Assembly (NCBI GenBank): GCA_965220645.1
Contig: OZ244836.1
Coordinates: 2,728,001-2,792,000, forward strand
Length of the DNA stretch: 64,000 bases
Source: Aldehydirespirator sp965220645
Lineage (GTDB): Bacteria > Actinomycetota > Acidimicrobiia > Acidimicrobiales > Aldehydirespiratoraceae
Reading direction: 5' to 3'
The notes below the pieces were generated by a model. It made no database searches, was not told where the DNA came from, and saw only the letters and a program-made list of their open reading frames with translations. Positions 27,540 through 35,811 of this stretch are shown here, one piece after another. The first letter of the stretch is position 1, and every line of letters starts with the position of its first letter. The translations under genes and the position numbers were made by a program.

Positions 27540-28544
27540 ATGGCCCGACGCGCTCTGATCACCGGCATCACCGGCCAGGACGGCTCGTACCTGGCCGAGC
27601 TGCTCCTCGCCAAGGGCTACGAGGTCATCGGCATGGTGCGCCGCTCCAGCATCCTCAACTACGAGCGCATCGCCCACATCCAGGACCGCGTCCGGATCGT
27701 GACCGGGGACCTGCTCGACCAGGTCTCGATGATCGAGATCCTGCGGACCTACCGGCCCGACGAGGTGTACAACCTGGCTGCGCAGTCCTTCGTGCAGACC
27801 TCCTTCAGCCAGCCGGTGCTCACCGGCGAGACCACGGCGCTGGGAGTGACGAGGATCCTCGACGCCGTCCGGCTCGTGGACGGCGACATCCGCTTCTACC
27901 AGGCCAGCTCGTCGGAGATGTTCGGGAAGGTGCGCGAGGTTCCCCAGAACGAGAAGACGCCGTTCCACCCCCGAAGCCCCTACGGGGTGGCCAAGGTCTA
28001 CGGCCACTGGATCACGGTCAACTACCGGGAGTCCTACGGGCTGCACGCGACGTCGGGGATCCTCTTCAACCACGAGAGCCCGCGCCGGGGCATGGAGTTC
28101 GTGACCCGCAAGATCACCCACGCCGCGGCCAGCGTCAAGCTCGGCCTCGCGGACGAGCTGCGCCTCGGCAACCTCGACTCGCAGCGCGACTGGGGTTACG
28201 CAGCCGACTACGTCGAGGCAATGTGGCGCATGCTGCAACAGGACGAACCCGGCGACTACGTGATCTGCACGGGCAAGACCCATTCGGTGAGGACGCTGTG
28301 CGAGCTGGCCTTCACCTACGTGGGATTGGACTATCGCGACCACGTCGTGATGGACGAGCGGTTCATGCGCCCCGCGGAGGTCGACCTGCTGGTCGGGGAC
28401 TCGTCCAAGGCCGCCGCGGCTTTCGGCTGGGGTCCCAAGACATCGTTTCCGGAACTGGTCAGGTTGATGGTGGACGCCGACCTGGCCCTGCTCCAGAGAC
28501 GTCCGGACGCTGTCGGCGGGACCATCAGGGATACGGGCCGGTGA
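27540..28544 (+). CDS. gmd: GDP-mannose 4,6-dehydratase
   Basis: Converts GDP-mannose to GDP-4-keto-6-deoxymannose. It has 334 residues. Motifs: ITGITGQDGSYLAELLL (cofactor loop), VYNLAAQSFVQTSF, FYQASSSEMFGKV, and the YxxxK as YGVAKVYGHWITVNYRESYG. NHESPRRGMEFVTRKIT and NLDSQRDWGYAADYVEAMW are family signatures. It follows the reductase by 4 nt and overlaps cofD by GTGA, so the three are probably one transcript. Confidence 0.96.
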   Translation: MARRALITGITGQDGSYLAELLLAKGYEVIGMVRRSSILNYERIAHIQDRVRIVTGDLLDQVSMIEILRTYRPDEVYNLAAQSFVQTSFSQPVLTGETTALGVTRILDAVRLVDGDIRFYQASSSEMFGKVREVPQNEKTPFHPRSPYGVAKVYGHWITVNYRESYGLHATSGILFNHESPRRGMEFVTRKITHAAASVKLGLADELRLGNLDSQRDWGYAADYVEAMWRMLQQDEPGDYVICTGKTHSVRTLCELAFTYVGLDYRDHVVMDERFMRPAEVDLLVGDSSKAAAAFGWGPKTSFPELVRLMVDADLALLQRRPDAVGGTIRDTGR

Positions 28545-29467
28545 TCACGGTTCTGGCCGGCGGTGTGGGCGCGGCCCGCTACCTGGCCGGCCAGTTGCTG
28601 GTGACCCCCGCCACCGGCGTGACGGCGGTGGTGAATGTCGCCGACGATGTCGAGTTGCACGGGCTGCACGTCAGCCCGGACATCGACACCGTCATCTACA
28701 CGCTGTCGGGCGCCATCGACACCGCTCGCGGCTGGGGCTTGGCCGACGAGACGTGGAACGCTCTGAGTGAGCTGAGGGCACTGGGGCTCGATGCCTGGTT
28801 CAACCTCGGAGACCGCGACATCGGCACCCATCTGTTCCGCACCACCCTGCTGCGCGAAGGGGTGAGCCTCAGCGAGGTGACCGCCCGTCTGGCTTCGGCC
28901 CGCGGCCTGCGCTGCCGCGTGGTGCCGGTGAGCGACCAGCGGATCGAGACCCGGGTGACGCTGGCCTCCGGGGGCGAGATCGGCTTCCAGGAGTACTTCG
29001 TGCGCCTCGCCCACAACGTGGCCATATCCGGAGTGCGATTCGCGGGAGTGGACGAGGCTCAGCCGGCTCCAGGGGTCCTGGACGCCATCGCATCAGCGGA
29101 CGTGGTAGTTATCGCACCGTCCAACCCGGTGGTGTCGATCGGCCCGGTGCTGGCCGTTGGGGGCGTACCGGAGGCTCTCGCCGCCCGCCGGGAGCGCAAT
29201 GTGGCCGTGTCGCCCATCGTGGCGGGCGCGGCCCTCAAGGGTCCCGCCGCTCGGATGCTTCGCGAGCTGGGCGAGGAGTCGAGCGTAGTGGGCGTGGCCC
29301 GGCGCTACCGGGACGTGGTCGGCACCCTGGTGATCGACGAGGCCGACTCCGACATGGCCGCCGCGGTAGCCGACGCCGGGGTGCGGGCCGTGGTCGCCCC
29401 CACGATCATGTCCTCGCCGGAGGCCGCAGCCGAACTGGCCCGCCGCACGATGGCTGCGGTGGCGTGA
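28541..29467 (+). CDS. cofD: 2-phospho-L-lactate transferase (F420 biosynthesis)
   Basis: The FbiA/CofD enzyme that joins the phosphoester side chain to Fo. It has 308 residues from GTG 28541, which overlaps the gmd stop (GTGA). Family motifs: VITVLAGGVGAARYLAGQL at the N-terminus, VVNVADDVELHGLHVSPDID, GDRDIGTHLFRTTLL and VIAPSNPVVSIGPVLAV. The frame stays open upstream through gmd, which is only a shadow. It lies directly upstream of cofE, as fbiA and fbiB do in mycobacteria. Actinobacterial FbiA uses a phosphoenolpyruvate-derived donor. Confidence 0.94.
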   Translation: MITVLAGGVGAARYLAGQLLVTPATGVTAVVNVADDVELHGLHVSPDIDTVIYTLSGAIDTARGWGLADETWNALSELRALGLDAWFNLGDRDIGTHLFRTTLLREGVSLSEVTARLASARGLRCRVVPVSDQRIETRVTLASGGEIGFQEYFVRLAHNVAISGVRFAGVDEAQPAPGVLDAIASADVVVIAPSNPVVSIGPVLAVGGVPEALAARRERNVAVSPIVAGAALKGPAARMLRELGEESSVVGVARRYRDVVGTLVIDEADSDMAAAVADAGVRAVVAPTIMSSPEAAAELARRTMAAVA

Positions 29468-29493
29468 TGAGCAGTCCCGTGTCGAGCCCATCC

Positions 29494-29545
29494 CCAAATC
29501 TGCATGGACTTTGTCGATGGGTGATGCCTATCGCTACAGATTTGG
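29494..29545 (+). promoter_or_regulatory. Inverted repeat in the cofD-cofE spacer
   Basis: CCAAATCTG (29494-29502) and CAGATTTGG (29537-29545) are perfect 9-bp arms separated by 34 nt, in a 91-nt spacer that is AT-richer than its neighbours. The right arm ends 13 nt before the GTG chosen for cofE. It could form an mRNA hairpin or be a protein site; no known riboswitch is recognised. Confidence 0.4.
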
Positions 29546-29558
29546 CCGCGGTGTCGCC

Positions 29559-30263
29559 GTGAGCCTGGAGATCCTCGGTGTCGGGGGCATCGGCGAGGTG
29601 CGTCCCGGCGACGACCTGGCCGAGCTGATCGTCGCCGCGACCGGACCCGACCCGCTGCGCGACCGCGACTGCGTGGTGGTCACCCAGAAGGTCGTGTCCA
29701 AGGCCGAGGGACGGCTCGCAGCTGTCGACCCCGCCGACCCGACGAGCCACAAGCCGCTGGTGGAGGCCGAGTCGGTGCGGGTGTTGCGCCGGCGGGGCGA
29801 CCTGGTGATCTCCGAGACCGTCCACGGTTTCGTGTGCGCCAACGCCGGCGTAGACCTCAGCAACGTCGAGGAGGGGTATGCGGCCCTGCTGCCGGTCGAC
29901 TCCGACCGCTCGGCCCGCCGAATCCGCGACCGCATCCGAGCCCTCGGCGGCGTAGAAGTCGCGGTGGTGATCTCCGACACCTTCGGCCGACCCTGGCGGC
30001 GGGGCGTGACCGACACCGCCATCGGGTGCGCGGGAATCGCCGCGGTGGTGGACCTGCGGGGCAGCACCGACGCGCTGGGCCGCGAGCTCAAGGTGACCGA
30101 GGTAGCGGTGGCCGACGAGATCGCCGCCGCCGCGGACCTTGTCATGGGTAAAGCCAAAGGCGTGCCCGTCGCGGTGGTGCGGGGCCTCGAGCGGTCCTGG
30201 TTCCGCGCCGGCTCGGTGTCCGAGGAGATAGTCCGCTCCCCCGCCGACGACCTCTTCCGCTAG
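29559..30263 (+). CDS. cofE: Coenzyme F420:L-glutamate ligase (CofE domain only)
   Basis: Adds the glutamate tail to F420-0. It has 234 residues from GTG 29559 (VSLEILGVGGIGEVRPGDDL). Signature segments are VVVTQKVVSKAEGRL, SETVHGFVCANAGVDLSN, ISDTFGRPWRRGVTDTAIG and KVTEVAVADEIAAAADLVMG. ATG 29517 and TTG 29511 are alternative in-frame starts that would take in the right arm of the inverted repeat. Unlike mycobacterial FbiB (about 450 residues) it has no C-terminal nitroreductase-like domain, so dehydro-F420 reduction must be done elsewhere or differently. Confidence 0.93.
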   Translation: MSLEILGVGGIGEVRPGDDLAELIVAATGPDPLRDRDCVVVTQKVVSKAEGRLAAVDPADPTSHKPLVEAESVRVLRRRGDLVISETVHGFVCANAGVDLSNVEEGYAALLPVDSDRSARRIRDRIRALGGVEVAVVISDTFGRPWRRGVTDTAIGCAGIAAVVDLRGSTDALGRELKVTEVAVADEIAAAADLVMGKAKGVPVAVVRGLERSWFRAGSVSEEIVRSPADDLFR

Positions 30264-30276
30264 CCGTCGGGTTCCG

Positions 30277-31278
30277 TCAGCCGTCGGGATGTGAACGGAC
30301 GAAGTTCCAGTGGTCTGCCAGCATCTGCGCCAGGCTGCGGCGGGCCTGCCAGCCGAGTTCGTCGCGGGCTCGGGTGCAGTCGGCCCAGGAGGCCTCGAGG
30401 TCACCGGGGCGGCGCTCGGCCATCTCGTGGGGAATGGGCGAGCCGACCACCTCAGAGGCCGCGGCCACAACCTGCAGCACAGTGGTTCCCGAGCCGGTTC
30501 CCAGGTTGTAGACCCGGCTGCGGGCCGGGGCGATGTCTGCATCGAGGGCGGCCACATGCCCCTCAGCCAGGTCCATGACGTGCACGTAGTCCCGCACCGT
30601 GGTGCCGTCGGCGGTGGCGTAGTCGCCTCCGAACACCCGGAGCTGGTCGAGCCGGCCCAACGCGACCTGCATGATCCTCGGCACGAGGTTCTCCGGCTCG
30701 CCGACCGGATCCTCCCCGATCAAGCCGGAGGGATGAGCGCCCACCGGGTTGAAGTAGCGCAACATGACGGCCCGCAGTCCCGACGCCGCAGCCGCGTCGG
30801 CCAGGATGCGCTCGCCCATCAGCTTGGTCTCGCCGTAGGGGCTCTCGGGGACGGTCGGCGCGTCTTCGGTGACCGGAAGCGTCGACGTCGTCCCGTAGAC
30901 GGTCGCCGAGGAGCTGAACACCAGCCGTTCGACGCCCCGCTCGACGGCCGCGGCGGCCAGCGCGATCACCGATCCGAGGTTGCTCCGGTAGTAGCCGAGT
31001 GGATCGCCGACCGACTCGGCCACGCTCTTGAGGGCCGCGAAGTGGACCACCGAATCGATCTGATGGCTACTGAAGACCGGATCCAGAACGTCCGGGTCGC
31101 CGGCGTCGCCCTCCACGACCACCAGATCCGAGCTGGTGAGGCCGCGCATGGCGTCGATCACCCCGCGAGAAGCGTTGGAGAAGTCGTCGAGGATCACCAC
31201 GTCGCGGCCGGCGTCGTGCAGCGCGACGGTGGTGTGGCTGCCGACGTACCCGGCTCCTCCGGTGACCAGGGTCGCCAT
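30277..31278 (-). CDS. galE: UDP-glucose 4-epimerase
   Basis: Interconverts UDP-glucose and UDP-galactose. It has 333 residues: VTGGAGYVGSHTTVALHDAG, VVHFAALKSVAESVGDPLGY, VFSSSATVYG, YxxxK as PYGETKLMGERIL, and LRYFNPVGAHPSGLIGEDP, all typical GalE blocks. The ATG at 31278 overlaps the TGA of the upstream nucleotidyltransferase (TGATG), so translation is coupled. It converges with cofE, leaving 13 nt. Confidence 0.95.
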   Translation of the reverse strand: MATLVTGGAGYVGSHTTVALHDAGRDVVILDDFSNASRGVIDAMRGLTSSDLVVVEGDAGDPDVLDPVFSSHQIDSVVHFAALKSVAESVGDPLGYYRSNLGSVIALAAAAVERGVERLVFSSSATVYGTTSTLPVTEDAPTVPESPYGETKLMGERILADAAAASGLRAVMLRYFNPVGAHPSGLIGEDPVGEPENLVPRIMQVALGRLDQLRVFGGDYATADGTTVRDYVHVMDLAEGHVAALDADIAPARSRVYNLGTGSGTTVLQVVAAASEVVGSPIPHEMAERRPGDLEASWADCTRARDELGWQARRSLAQMLADHWNFVRSHPDG

Positions 31279-32288
31279 CAGGCCGCCTCCGGCACCCTGG
31301 CATCCTCCAGGGCCGCCCCGGGCGGGACTGCGCAATCCTCGCCAATGAGAGTCCCGCCGGTCAAGAGCGCGTCCCGCCCCACCGTCGCTCCCGCTCCCAC
31401 GACCGAGTCGAGCACCCTCGCGCCGGCCTCGATCACCGCGCTCGAATGCACGGCCGAGCCCCGCACCACCGTGCCCGGCCCCACGACCGCGCCCGCCATG
31501 ACGACGCTGCGCTCCACCACTGCTCCGGGATCGACCGAGGCGTCCGGGGACACCCCGGCAGCAGCCGGGCCGCGCCGGCCGTCAAGCAGGTCGAGCTGGG
31601 CCTGCAGGTAGGTCTGGGGAGTGCCGGCGTCGATCCAGTAGGTGTTGCGGCGCAGGGCCCACAGGTTTCCGGCCTCGACCATGGCCGGGAACACCTCGCG
31701 CTCCACCGACACCGGGCGCCCCCCGTCGATGCGCCCGATCACCGATGGCTCCATCAGATAGGTCCCCGCGTTGATCCAATTGCTGGGCGCAGGCGGTTGC
31801 GGCTTCTCCACGAAGTCGAGCGCCAGCCCATCGGGATCGGTCACCACCACCCCGAAGCGGGACGGGTCCTCAACCTCGATCAGATGGATTGTGGCCTCGG
31901 CTCCGGACGAGCGATGGAGGCGCAGCATCTCACCCACGTCGAGGTCGGTGATCACGTCCCCGTTGGCCGCCAGGAACGTGCCCGGGTCGGCGCCCATGCC
32001 CGAGGCCTCGTAGGCGAAGCGGATAGCGCCGGCGGTGTCGAGCGGCTCAGGCTCCACAACGCAGCACAGCTCAATCCCTGCGCAGCGGCCGTCGGGGTAG
32101 GCGGCGCGGAATGCGTCGTCGTGATAGCCCAGGGCCAGCACCACCCGCTCCACTCCGTGACGGGCCAGACCGGACACGACATGCTCGATCATGGGCCGGT
32201 GCAGCATCGGCAGCATCTGCTTGGGTGTGGTCAGCGTCAGCGGCCGCAGCCGAGTCCCGAGACCTCCGACGAGCAGGATCGCCTGCAC
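31278..32288 (-). CDS. manC: Sugar-1-phosphate nucleotidyltransferase, mannose-1-phosphate guanylyltransferase type
   Basis: A 336-residue nucleotidyltransferase starting at GTG 32288. The N-terminal domain has AILLVGGLGTRLRPLTLTTP, then KQMLPMLHRPMIEHVV, FLAANGDVITDLDVGEM and VVTDPDGLALDFVEKP. From about residue 245 a left-handed beta-helix of hexapeptide repeats follows (GAVVERSVVMAGAVVGPGTV). It resembles M. tuberculosis ManB/RmlA2 (Rv3264c), a GDP-mannose pyrophosphorylase, and the window holds the matching mannose enzymes. A different nucleotide or sugar cannot be excluded. It is 14 nt downstream of the His-rich protein gene. Confidence 0.87.
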   Translation of the reverse strand: MQAILLVGGLGTRLRPLTLTTPKQMLPMLHRPMIEHVVSGLARHGVERVVLALGYHDDAFRAAYPDGRCAGIELCCVVEPEPLDTAGAIRFAYEASGMGADPGTFLAANGDVITDLDVGEMLRLHRSSGAEATIHLIEVEDPSRFGVVVTDPDGLALDFVEKPQPPAPSNWINAGTYLMEPSVIGRIDGGRPVSVEREVFPAMVEAGNLWALRRNTYWIDAGTPQTYLQAQLDLLDGRRGPAAAGVSPDASVDPGAVVERSVVMAGAVVGPGTVVRGSAVHSSAVIEAGARVLDSVVGAGATVGRDALLTGGTLIGEDCAVPPGAALEDARVPEAA

Positions 32289-32302
32289 CCCGGCGCCCCG
32301 CC

Positions 32303-33055
32303 CTATTCCTCGGGCGGGGCGTCCGTCGGATCGAGATCGGTTTCCGGCCCGGTGGAGATCAGGTTCCCAGCCGAGGCCCCGAGGGCGGTTTGGAGCCGGT
32401 CCTCGGGCGGCGGTGGGACATCGGCACCGGCCGGGACCCGGGCGAACGTGAACGCCTCCAGGTCTCCCAGCAGGCGGACGTCGCCGAAGTCGTCGCTGTA
32501 GGTGTCGGTTGCCTCGTAGATCTCGGACAGCGTGCTGATGGGCTCGTCGGCGCCGGGAGCGTCGGGGTCGGGATCGATGCGGGTGAAGCGCACGGCCCGG
32601 ATCACGGTCGGCTCGCCGTTGCAGTCAGAGCCGGCCTCGAGCACGCCGATGCCGGGGCCGCTGATCTCGTCGTCTCTAATCCTCGCCCCCATAGCCTCGA
32701 AGAACACGTCGAGATCAGCCCGATCGCCGGCCGCGGAGCTGTTCCACGGGTGGATGTGGACCACGCCGTCCTGGTGGGAGTGGATGCCGTCGGGATCCGC
32801 GGCGCTGGTGAAAGCGGGCAGGAACCGGTCGCAGTCGTATATCGCGTAGGCCGAGTGCCAGTGATCGTTTCCGACCCTCGGAGCCGCCACCGGCTCGCGC
32901 GAGGACCGGGCGAAGACCACGAGGGCCACGCCGAGGATCACGACAACCGCCAAAGCCAGCGGGAAGACGATCTCCCGCCGCTCGCGGGCGCCCTTCGACG
33001 CGGCCGCCCCTCTAGCGGCTCGCTGGACCTTCTTCGACGAACTCGGCTTGGCCAC
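32303..33055 (-). CDS. Membrane-anchored protein with His-rich extracellular domain, unknown function
   Basis: A 250-residue protein: basic N-terminus (KPSSSKKVQRAARGAAASKG), one transmembrane helix (IVFPLALAVVVILGVALVVF), and an extracellular domain. The domain begins NDHWHSAYAIYDCDRFLPAF and continues GIHSHQDGVVHIHPW, with six histidines in two clusters that look like a metal site. Proteins with this HxHxDGxxHIHP pattern occur in other actinobacteria, but I do not know a function. Starts at GTG 33055, with TAGCGT (33069-33064) 8 nt upstream. Acidic Pro-rich tail. First gene of the nucleotidyltransferase-galE transcript. Confidence 0.8.
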   Translation of the reverse strand: MAKPSSSKKVQRAARGAAASKGARERREIVFPLALAVVVILGVALVVFARSSREPVAAPRVGNDHWHSAYAIYDCDRFLPAFTSAADPDGIHSHQDGVVHIHPWNSSAAGDRADLDVFFEAMGARIRDDEISGPGIGVLEAGSDCNGEPTVIRAVRFTRIDPDPDAPGADEPISTLSEIYEATDTYSDDFGDVRLLGDLEAFTFARVPAGADVPPPPEDRLQTALGASAGNLISTGPETDLDPTDAPPEE

Positions 33056-33122
33056 GGGCCGTCACGCTATCGGCTCGCACTTGTAGGCCGCGCGAGCAAG
33101 TGATGACCTCGGCCGCGAGGCC

Positions 33123-34454
33123 TCACGCTCCGACACCGCTGTAGGTGAAGCCACGGCCCTTCAGATCTTCGCGGTCCAGCAGATTGCGAGCGTCGATCAC
33201 GTGCAGTTCGGCCATGACCCCGGACACCCGGTCGAAATCGAGTGCCCGGAACTCGTCCCACTCGGTCGCGACGACCAGTGCGGAGGCGCCGTCGCAGGCC
33301 GCATAAGCGTCATCCGTCACAACGACACCGGCCTCCTCGGTCGCCGCGCTGGCGCGGATCGCCGGATCGTAGGCATGGACCTCCGCCCCGGCCCGGACCA
33401 GGCGCCGGGCAATCTCGAGGGCGGGCGAGTCGCGCAGGTCGTCGGTTCCGGCCTTGAAGGCCAGGCCGAGCAGCGCGATGCGGGCTCCGGACAGCGCCAC
33501 CCGGCATGCGACCTTGTCGACAATCCTGGCGAACTGCGCTTCATTGGCTTCCACCACGCTGCGCAGCAGCGCGAAGTCGTAGCCGGCTGCGGAGGCTCCC
33601 GCGATCAGCGAACGCGTGTCCTTGGGCAGGCACGAGCCCCCCCATCCCGGCCCGGGCCTCAGGTAGTCGCGGCCGATGCGCCGGTCGTAGCCCATGCCCT
33701 CCAGCACATCGTCAACATCAGCACCCACCGCCTCGCACAGCGCCGCCACCGCGTTGGAGAACGACAGCTTCGTGGCCAGGAAGGCGTTAGCTGCGTACTT
33801 CACGGTCTCAGCGGAGGCTGGATCGGTGACGAGAACGGGCGCATCGATGCCCGCATACAGCCCGGCGACCCGCTCGGCCACCGCGCCGTCGGCCGCACCT
33901 ACCACCAACCGGTCGGGGTTGAGGAAGTCCTGAACGGCCGAGCCCTGTCTCAGGAACTCGGGATTGGACGCCACCGAGACGTCACTGCGTCCCAGCACGC
34001 GGTCCAGCATCTGTACGGTGCCCGCGGGAGCAGTGGACTTGTTGACTACCACCGCCCCCGGCCGCAAGCTCGGGCCTATCTCGGAGACCGCGGCCTCTAG
34101 GTAGCTGAGGTCGGTGCCGCCGTCGGGGCCCGACGGGGTGGGTACGCACAAGAAGACGAAGCCGGCCCGGGCCGCAGCCTCAGCGGAGCCGCACACGAAG
34201 GAGAGTCGGGCCGCATCAAGCCCGGCCCTGACCAGTTCGGGCAGCCCGGGTTCATGGATCGGGATCTCGCCGCGCTGCAGCCGGGTGATTCTGGGCCCAT
34301 CCACATCGGTGCAGGTCACGCGGTGGCCCAGCTGAGCCAGACAGGCCGCAGTGGTGAGACCGACGTAGCCCGCCCCGACCACCGCCACGACCGCGGGCGC
34401 GGCCGACCGCTCGGGGCCGCCGACGGGATCCGGCGGGACGGCCCGATCAGCCAC
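33123..34454 (-). CDS. ugd: UDP-glucose 6-dehydrogenase
   Basis: Oxidises UDP-glucose to UDP-glucuronate in two steps. It has 443 residues from GTG 34454, which overlaps the end of the LCP gene by 8 nt. The NAD domain begins AVVAVVGAGYVGLTTAACLA; FLCVPTPSGPDGGTDLSYLE and NKSTAPAGTVQMLDRVLG follow; the catalytic Cys is in GWGGSCLPKDTRSLIAGA; LLGLAFKAGTDDLRDSPALE opens the C-terminal domain. GDP-mannose dehydrogenases share these blocks, so the substrate is likely but not certain. Frame upstream of the GTG is open but lies in the LCP gene. Confidence 0.92.
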   Translation of the reverse strand: MADRAVPPDPVGGPERSAAPAVVAVVGAGYVGLTTAACLAQLGHRVTCTDVDGPRITRLQRGEIPIHEPGLPELVRAGLDAARLSFVCGSAEAAARAGFVFLCVPTPSGPDGGTDLSYLEAAVSEIGPSLRPGAVVVNKSTAPAGTVQMLDRVLGRSDVSVASNPEFLRQGSAVQDFLNPDRLVVGAADGAVAERVAGLYAGIDAPVLVTDPASAETVKYAANAFLATKLSFSNAVAALCEAVGADVDDVLEGMGYDRRIGRDYLRPGPGWGGSCLPKDTRSLIAGASAAGYDFALLRSVVEANEAQFARIVDKVACRVALSGARIALLGLAFKAGTDDLRDSPALEIARRLVRAGAEVHAYDPAIRASAATEEAGVVVTDDAYAACDGASALVVATEWDEFRALDFDRVSGVMAELHVIDARNLLDREDLKGRGFTYSGVGA

Positions 34455-35736
34455 AGGGCTCGCCCTCGGGCGGACGGCCCAGGATGACGACCGGCTCGGG
34501 ATCGGTCTCGCTCGCCTGGGCGGCAGCGAGGTTGACGCTCGCACCCACAAGATCCCCGACCAACGCGGCGCCCAAACCCAGCGGCGCCCTGATCGACGCG
34601 GTGCTCGCACCGACCGGACCCCCGACCAACGCGGTGCCCGAACCCAGCGGCGCCAATGCGGATCCAGCGCCGGTCGACGAAGGCCCCGAAGCACTCTCAG
34701 AATCCGCCGCCCCCCTGAAGATGTCCAGCATCGGCTCGTTCGCATGCTTGAATGCAGCCTCGCCCTTGTAGCGGCCGTCGGGCCAAAACAGGGTGTAAAC
34801 CTCGAGCCGCTGCCGCTGCAGGTCTTCCGGATTGAAATCGGAGAACGCCTGGGCCACGGAGACCAACTCGCCAAGGGTCAGGTCCTGATCGATTGTCACG
34901 AAGGACGCACCCGCTTTGATCATGCCGGCAATGGTCGTTGGATTCCTGGCCCCGCGGCTGATGGCCCGGTCGAGGGCGAGAACCAGAAAATCCTGCTGGC
35001 GAGCGATGCGGCTGAAATCGTCACCACCGGTGATCCTCCAGCGTCCGTCGATCAGCTCGGTGTACGTGCGGCTCCTCACGTACTGCAGCGCCTGCTCGCC
35101 GTCGAGCACATGACAGCCCGGCTCGGTGATGTTCAGATGCGACTTGGGATCACGCGCCGGATAGGGGAACCACACCGGCACTCCCCCGAGCGTGTCCACA
35201 ACCTGCTGGAAGCCTGCGAAGTCGGCTTGGACATAGTGGTTGATCTCTACGTCCAACATCGAGGTGACGGTCTCCACCAGCAGTGGGGCACCGCCAATGA
35301 AGAAGGCGGAGTTGATCTTGTGGTCCTGGGCGCCCGGAATCTCGGCCCACAGGTCCCGGGGAATCGACAGAACCCACGCCGACTTCGCCTTCGGGTCGAG
35401 GCGCAGCAGCATGATCACGTCGGCCAGGCTCTTGCCGCTCGTGGCAACCCCGCTCGCCTGCGATGCGTCCGCCTGGCCGGCAACGTCAGTACCGCTGTCG
35501 GTGCCTACGAGCAAGAAATTGACGGGCTCACCCGGCTCGGTGTCGGTCCGGAGCAGTTCATGGCCGTACTGGACGGTGTCGACGATTCTCACCCGATCGA
35601 CCTCCTCCCAGACTTCCTCGACGTACTGCACAGTCCTTGCCGACGCCACCGCCGAGACGATCACCAGGAGACTCGCGACCACCACCAGGCGCTGAGGCCA
35701 ACTACGCCTCAAGCGCTCCTTGCTCTGGCCGGTCAC
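34447..35736 (-). CDS. LytR-CpsA-Psr (LCP) family cell-wall glycopolymer ligase
   Basis: A 429-residue membrane-anchored protein: short basic N-terminus, a transmembrane helix (LVVVASLLVIVSAVASA), then the LCP domain (about 70-290) with NFLLVGTDSGTD, LADVIMLLRLDPKAKSAWVL, SIPRDLWAEIPG and KINSAFFIGG. LCP enzymes move lipid-linked polymers onto peptidoglycan or arabinogalactan. GTG 35736 is chosen: TACGCT (35750-35745) lies 8 nt upstream; TTG 35745 is the alternative. The C-terminal tail contains two copies of APLGxGxALVGxxVGAS. Overlaps the UDP-glucose dehydrogenase gene. Confidence 0.93.
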   Translation of the reverse strand: MTGQSKERLRRSWPQRLVVVASLLVIVSAVASARTVQYVEEVWEEVDRVRIVDTVQYGHELLRTDTEPGEPVNFLLVGTDSGTDVAGQADASQASGVATSGKSLADVIMLLRLDPKAKSAWVLSIPRDLWAEIPGAQDHKINSAFFIGGAPLLVETVTSMLDVEINHYVQADFAGFQQVVDTLGGVPVWFPYPARDPKSHLNITEPGCHVLDGEQALQYVRSRTYTELIDGRWRITGGDDFSRIARQQDFLVLALDRAISRGARNPTTIAGMIKAGASFVTIDQDLTLGELVSVAQAFSDFNPEDLQRQRLEVYTLFWPDGRYKGEAAFKHANEPMLDIFRGAADSESASGPSSTGAGSALAPLGSGTALVGGPVGASTASIRAPLGLGAALVGDLVGASVNLAAAQASETDPEPVVILGRPPEGEPCG

Positions 35737-35811
35737 CGACGGCAAGCGTACCGCCGGTCCGCCCGGCCTTTGCTGCTGGATGGACCGGGCATCCAGCGGC
35801 GACCGCGGTGT

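Noticed and set aside
33107..33120. CCTCG-GCCG-CGAGG hairpin as a terminator after the UDP-glucose dehydrogenase gene
   Set aside because: The stem is only 5 bp, lies at the gene's 3' edge and lacks a U-tract, so it is within chance expectation in GC-rich DNA.
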